From NCBI GenBank assembly GCA_963844855.1, contig CAWJQP010000080.1, positions 1 to 64,000 of the forward strand: 64,000 bases of DNA, in the 5' to 3' direction. The notes below the pieces were generated by a model. It was not told the origin of the DNA and did no database searches. It saw only the letters and a program-made list of their open reading frames with translations. How positions within the stretch are numbered: position 1 is the first letter of the stretch; each line of letters starts with the position of its first letter. Origin of the DNA: DASQDN01 sp963844855 (GTDB lineage: Bacteria; Acidobacteriota; Terriglobia; Bryobacterales; Bryobacteraceae). Made by a program: the position numbers and the translations under genes. Of the stretch, positions 58,611-64,000 are shown piece by piece.

Positions 58611-59646
58611 AATCGGCCGGCCTGGTCTTCGCGCTCACCAGTGTCATAGGCGCCCGTGTCATCGCCGCTGAGAACGCTAGCTTCGCGGGAGCGGCGGCGT
58701 GCGTTTCCTGCCATCCCAATCAATCGAACAACCGGTCGTCTAACAGTATGGCGAAGGCTCTGCAGCGCGCTGAGCAGGCGACAATTCTTCGTGAAAACGC
58801 CCTACTTACGTTTCGTCGACGGCCCCTATCGGACCACAATCGAGCGAGACAGGGACGGATCGAAGCTCAAGGTCACGGACGGGAGAGATACGGTACAAGC
58901 ACGAATTCTTTGGGCGTTCGGACTCGGTACGGCAGGCCAAACCTATGTGTTCGAGCATCAAGGCGCAATGTACGAAAGTCGTGTGAGCTACTACAATGCG
59001 CTGAAAGGCCTTGGATTGACCATGGGAGCCCAGCTTGCGAAACCGGCCAATTTGCTCGAAGCCGTGGGTCGACGTATGGACAAAGCCGATGTGCGGGATT
59101 GCTTCGGGTGCCATTCGACGGGGGGAATTCGCGGGAATGAAATTGCTTGGGAAGCGATGATGCCGGGAGTTTCTTGTGAGAGTTGTCATGGAGCCGCAGC
59201 CGAGCACGTAGAAGCGCGCAAGAGCGGAAACAAGGTTCAGGGACTCTTTAAGGAAGCTCCGAACGCTCTCTGCCGAAGAAATGAACGACCTCTGCGGCAC
59301 GTGTCATAGAACGTGGGGCCAAGTGGTACAGATGAATCTTCGCGGTCCACTGAACGTCCGTTTTCAACCCTATCGAATCACGAATAGCAAATGCTTTGAC
59401 GCCGAGGATCGCCGGATCGCATGCACGGCATGTCACGATCCTCACAAACAGGTGAGCACGTCACCGGCGGCTTATGATTCGAAATGTCTGGCATGCCATT
59501 CCCAAAAGGGTCGAAAAACATGTCATACCGCAAAGGCCAACTGCGTGACGTGTCACATGCCGAGAGTCGAACTACAGGGCGCGCACTTCCAATTTGCGGA
59601 CCATCAGATCCGAATCGCTCGGCAAGGTGACCCGTATCCGAACTGA
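58607..59646 (+). CDS. Seven-heme c-type cytochrome (two frameshifts)
   Basis: About 345 codons starting at a GTG (KSAGLVFALTSVIGARVIAAE signal peptide). Seven CxxCH heme-binding motifs are visible: CVSCH, CFGCH, CESCH, CGTCH, CTACH, CLACH and CVTCH. The segment between motifs one and two (ILWAFGLGTAGQTYVFEHQGAMYESRVSYY) is a family hallmark of acidobacterial multiheme proteins. Frame breaks near 58820 and at AA 59262-59263 each need one base removed. It ends one base before the CRTAC1 start, so the proteins are coupled. Probably periplasmic electron transfer; donor and acceptor are unknown. Confidence 0.85.
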
Positions 59647-59647
59647 G

Positions 59648-61324
59648 ATGAAGGTTTCCAGACGCGATCTATTCCGAATGGCCGGCCTTGCCGGAGCCGC
59701 GCGATTGCTTCCCGGCTCGCAGGGTCCGATGTTTGAAGAGGTCCCTTCGGCAACCTCGAAGATTACATGGACCCATGAAAATGCTATGTCCGATCGGCGT
59801 CATCTGCCGGAAACATTGGGACCTGGATGCGCGTTTTTGGACTACGACAACGATGGTTGGATGGACATACTGCTCGTCAACAGTGGTCCTTCCGAGTTCT
59901 ATCAGCCGAAGAAGCCATTGCGCCATGCTCTTTACAAGAACAATCGCGATGGGAGTTTCACCGACGTCACAGAGAAGGCCGGCCTCACAGCCGAGTTGTT
60001 TGCGATGGGCGTAGTGGTTGGGGACTACGACAATGATGGATTTCCCGACATTCTAATTACGGCTTATGGCAAGCCGGTACTCTACCGCAACAACGGGGAT
60101 GGGACCTTCACGGATGTGACGCAAAAAGCGAAGCTGGATGTCCCTGGTTGGACAACCAGCGGAGTCTGGTTTGACTACGACGGTGATGGCCGTCTCGACC
60201 TGTTCCTTTGCAGCTTCGTCGAGTATGGAAAAGACAGCATCACGTGCGGCGACAATAAGCTGGGTCGCAACTATTACTGCATCCCGCGTGTTTTCAAACC
60301 GACTCCCAATTTTCTTTTCCACAACAACGGAGACGGAACGTTCACCGAGGTCAGCAAGGGTACGGATATCGCAAAGGCGTTGGGTAAGGGTCTGGGTGTG
60401 GTGACCACTGACGTCAACAACGACGGCCGTCCCGACTTGTTGGTAGCGAATGACACGGTTCAAAACTACCTGTTCGTCAATCGCGGTGCGAATAAGTGGG
60501 AGGAAATCGCGCTGTCCGCTGAGGTCGGATTCAGCGAGAACGGACAGGCTCGTTCTGGAATGGGCGTCGATTCAGCCGATTTCGACGGCGATGGATGGGA
60601 GGATCTTTTCGTCGCCAATGTCGACCAGGAGATGTTCTCTCTGTACAGGAACAACAAGAACGAGACGTACACCGATGTTTCGCGCGTCAATGGCATCGCT
60701 GAAGCGACGCGACTGTTGAGCGGATGGGGCTTGAAGTTCTTTGACTACGACAACGACGGCCGGCTGGATCTGTTATTGGCGAACGGGCACCCCGATGACA
60801 TGATTGAGAGCTATTCCCAGCGCGTGAAGTACAAGGAACCGTTGCTGCTCTTCCATAACGACGGCAGCAAGTTTCGCAACGTCAGCGCGGAAGCCGGTCC
60901 TGTATTTGCAAAGTCGTTTTCCGCCAGGGGTCTGGCAGTCGGCGATTTCAACAACGATGGCAAGCTCGACGTCCTGCTTGCCAACAACGGCGCGGCGCCC
61001 GCGCTGTTGAAGAACGTGGGCGGTGGGACCAATCACTGGATTGGATTGCGACTGCAGGGGGTCAAATCCAATCGTGACGCCATCGGCGCGAAGATCGTGT
61101 GGTCGATGAAAGGGGTTCGACGCGCGCGTTTGAAAACGCACGGCGGAAGTTATCTATCGAGCCATGACCCGCGCGAAGTGATTGGCCTTGGGAGCGCGGC
61201 CGAGATTGATTATGTCGAGATAAAGTGGCCCTCGCCGAGCGGTCTGACCGAACGTTTCACGGATCTGCCGATCGATCGCTACAGCACTGTGACGGAGGGC
61301 CAAGGGAAGCGTATGTCGGGGTAG
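59648..61324 (+). CDS. CRTAC1-family protein: VCBS/FG-GAP propeller with ASPIC/UnbV domain
   Basis: About 558 residues from the ATG at 59648, which starts at a Tat motif (SRRDLFRM). Seven Ca2+-binding DxDxDG-type loops are spaced along the protein (FLDYDNDGWMDILL, VGDYDNDGFPDILI, WFDYDGDGRLDLFL, DVNNDGRPDLLV, ADFDGDGWEDLFV, FFDYDNDGRLDLLL, GDFNNDGKLDVLL), consistent with a seven-bladed integrin-alpha-like propeller. A C-terminal ASPIC/UnbV domain follows (NHWIGLRLQGVKSNRDAIGAKI to EVIGLGSAAEIDYVEIKWPS). Exported, probably folded before export. Coupled to the seven-heme cytochrome gene; function not known. Confidence 0.93.
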   Translation: MKVSRRDLFRMAGLAGAARLLPGSQGPMFEEVPSATSKITWTHENAMSDRRHLPETLGPGCAFLDYDNDGWMDILLVNSGPSEFYQPKKPLRHALYKNNRDGSFTDVTEKAGLTAELFAMGVVVGDYDNDGFPDILITAYGKPVLYRNNGDGTFTDVTQKAKLDVPGWTTSGVWFDYDGDGRLDLFLCSFVEYGKDSITCGDNKLGRNYYCIPRVFKPTPNFLFHNNGDGTFTEVSKGTDIAKALGKGLGVVTTDVNNDGRPDLLVANDTVQNYLFVNRGANKWEEIALSAEVGFSENGQARSGMGVDSADFDGDGWEDLFVANVDQEMFSLYRNNKNETYTDVSRVNGIAEATRLLSGWGLKFFDYDNDGRLDLLLANGHPDDMIESYSQRVKYKEPLLLFHNDGSKFRNVSAEAGPVFAKSFSARGLAVGDFNNDGKLDVLLANNGAAPALLKNVGGGTNHWIGLRLQGVKSNRDAIGAKIVWSMKGVRRARLKTHGGSYLSSHDPREVIGLGSAAEIDYVEIKWPSPSGLTERFTDLPIDRYSTVTEGQGKRMSG

Positions 61325-61331
61325 CGCTGCT

Positions 61332-61670
61332 GTGATCAGCAGTACGATGACTGTAATGGCCGCTCAAGTTCGGAGCCGCTCACGCGCAATCAAGGCTCTG
61401 CTCTCGTTCATTGGCGCGCTCGCGCTATTCGCCCTGCTTATGTCCAGAGAAGTATGGTGGCTGGACGCTGCGTATGTCGGCGCTCTGTGCGCGCTCCTGC
61501 TTGCGCTATCTGTACGAACTCTGTTTAGCAAATGGCGATCGTCTGAAATGAACGACTCGACGAAGTACGGGGCCATGGCAGCATACCCGGCCAGCTGGCG
61601 GCGTTGGTTCACAGACGACTATCCTGAACAAAACGTTAAAGGCAACAGGCCTAACTACTTCGGTTTGTAA
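61332..61670 (+). CDS. Small two-helix membrane protein, uncertain
   Basis: A 112-residue open frame from a GTG seven bases after the CRTAC1 stop. Two adjacent hydrophobic helices (LLSFIGALALFALLM and DAAYVGALCALLLALSV) are followed by a polar tail. No family recognised. It overlaps the convergent gene by 16 bases. The helix composition argues for a real gene; the overlap and lack of homology argue for caution. Confidence 0.45.
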   Translation: MISSTMTVMAAQVRSRSRAIKALLSFIGALALFALLMSREVWWLDAAYVGALCALLLALSVRTLFSKWRSSEMNDSTKYGAMAAYPASWRRWFTDDYPEQNVKGNRPNYFGL

Positions 61671-62101
61671 TAAAGAACCAGCCCCGCGCCAATCGAACCC
61701 AACAAAAAACCGACATAGAGCAACGGGTTCGGCGATTCCTTCGGCGGATGCATCGTCATTGAGAACAACACGTTGACTAGCGGCGCGAGCCCGAACACCA
61801 ATGGCATGACATACGTGGGTGTGCCTCCGCTACGGAACGCCCAAATAATACAGACGGCGCCGAGGGCGCCTAGAGCGCCTCCGAGGGTGGATGACGTCAC
61901 ACCCCCGCTGTTGAAGCCCTTCAGTTCGCCCTGCGATCCGAGCGCTAAGGCAGGTACGATCACACCCACCAGGAAGTAAGCCATTCCGACGCATAGCAGG
62001 GCGCGCAAGGGATTACCCAGTTGCACTTGCCCTTTATGAAGAATGGGGCCGTAAATACCCCAAGACAGAGCCGCTCCAAGCGCGAAGTAGATCCAGGTCA
62101 T
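61655..62101 (-). CDS. Small EamA/DMT-like membrane protein
   Basis: A 148-residue very hydrophobic protein with about five helices (MTWIYFALGAALSWGIYGPIL, ALLCVGMAYFLVGVIVPALAL, GGALGALGAVCIIWAFRSGG, YVMPLVFGLAPLVNVLFSM, LLYVGFLLGSIGAGLVLYY). Half the length of a normal DMT transporter, so it may dimerise. The pattern fits the EamA/RhaT-like superfamily. It lies three bases downstream of the TonB receptor and is probably co-transcribed with it. Confidence 0.72.
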   Translation of the reverse strand: MTWIYFALGAALSWGIYGPILHKGQVQLGNPLRALLCVGMAYFLVGVIVPALALGSQGELKGFNSGGVTSSTLGGALGALGAVCIIWAFRSGGTPTYVMPLVFGLAPLVNVLFSMTMHPPKESPNPLLYVGFLLGSIGAGLVLYYKPK

Positions 62102-62104
62102 CAG

Positions 62105-64000
<1,896 letters not shown>

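Noticed and set aside
4291..59646. Programmed ribosomal frameshifting as the cause of the breaks
   Set aside because: The breaks lack a shared slippery heptamer or downstream structure, occur up to seven times in one gene and hit unrelated families. Extra bases in homopolymers fit error better.

Overview
The window looks like chromosome from a soil-type Acidobacteriota, most likely the Bryobacterales/Solibacter side of Terriglobia. The case rests on gene content: four large Oar-like TonB receptors with an N-terminal carboxypeptidase-regulatory domain, a PSCyt1/DUF1592 plus DUF1552 pair, a CRTAC1 (VCBS plus ASPIC/UnbV) protein, many TPR proteins, Tat-type leaders on secreted proteins and moderate-to-high GC. 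I recognised no tRNA, rRNA, CRISPR array, transposase or phage gene.

Layout. 0-4.1 kb: 5' part of a TonB receptor and a modABC molybdate transporter (minus). 4.3-10.7 kb (plus): PSCyt1/DUF1592 protein, DUF1552 protein, ankyrin protein and a DUF899 protein. 10.8-15.2 kb: ECF sigma factor with a membrane partner, TIM-barrel isomerase, SAM methyltransferase, RND-pump fragment, AraC regulator. 15.9-21.2 kb (plus): TonB receptor followed by a TPR protein. 21.4-26.4 kb (minus): decayed subtilase copy, intact AVWGT-repeat subtilase, membrane hybrid histidine kinase. 26.5-33.5 kb (minus): tightly packed trkA-trkH and a peptide-type ABC transporter. 33.5-38.5 kb: MetE-like protein convergent with metH. 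39-43 kb: Tat-exported toroid-like protein, FAD-oxidoreductase remnant, Rrf2 regulator, SIMPL protein, STAS protein, NTF2-like protein. 43.1-48.9 kb: three membrane glycosyltransferases and a small membrane protein. 48.9-53.8 kb (plus): BtuB-like receptor, two TPR proteins, rnc. 53.8-61.3 kb: TonB receptor (minus) divergent from a TPR / seven-heme cytochrome / CRTAC1 operon. 61.3-64 kb: two small membrane proteins and the 3' part of another TonB receptor.

A dominant oddity is about 30 single-base frame breaks inside otherwise well-conserved genes. Nearly all behave as one extra base, often in a short homopolymer. They cluster at 4.3-21.2 kb and 44-59.3 kb; 22-43 kb has none in its intact genes. 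Sequencing or assembly error is the simplest reading, so I report each broken gene as one feature over its whole span.

The most interesting biology is the TonB/TPR/heptaheme/CRTAC1 locus (53.8-61.3 kb), the subtilase whose reading frame runs past its stop codon into a decayed second copy (21.4-23.9 kb), and the MetE-like/MetH pair (33.5-38.5 kb).
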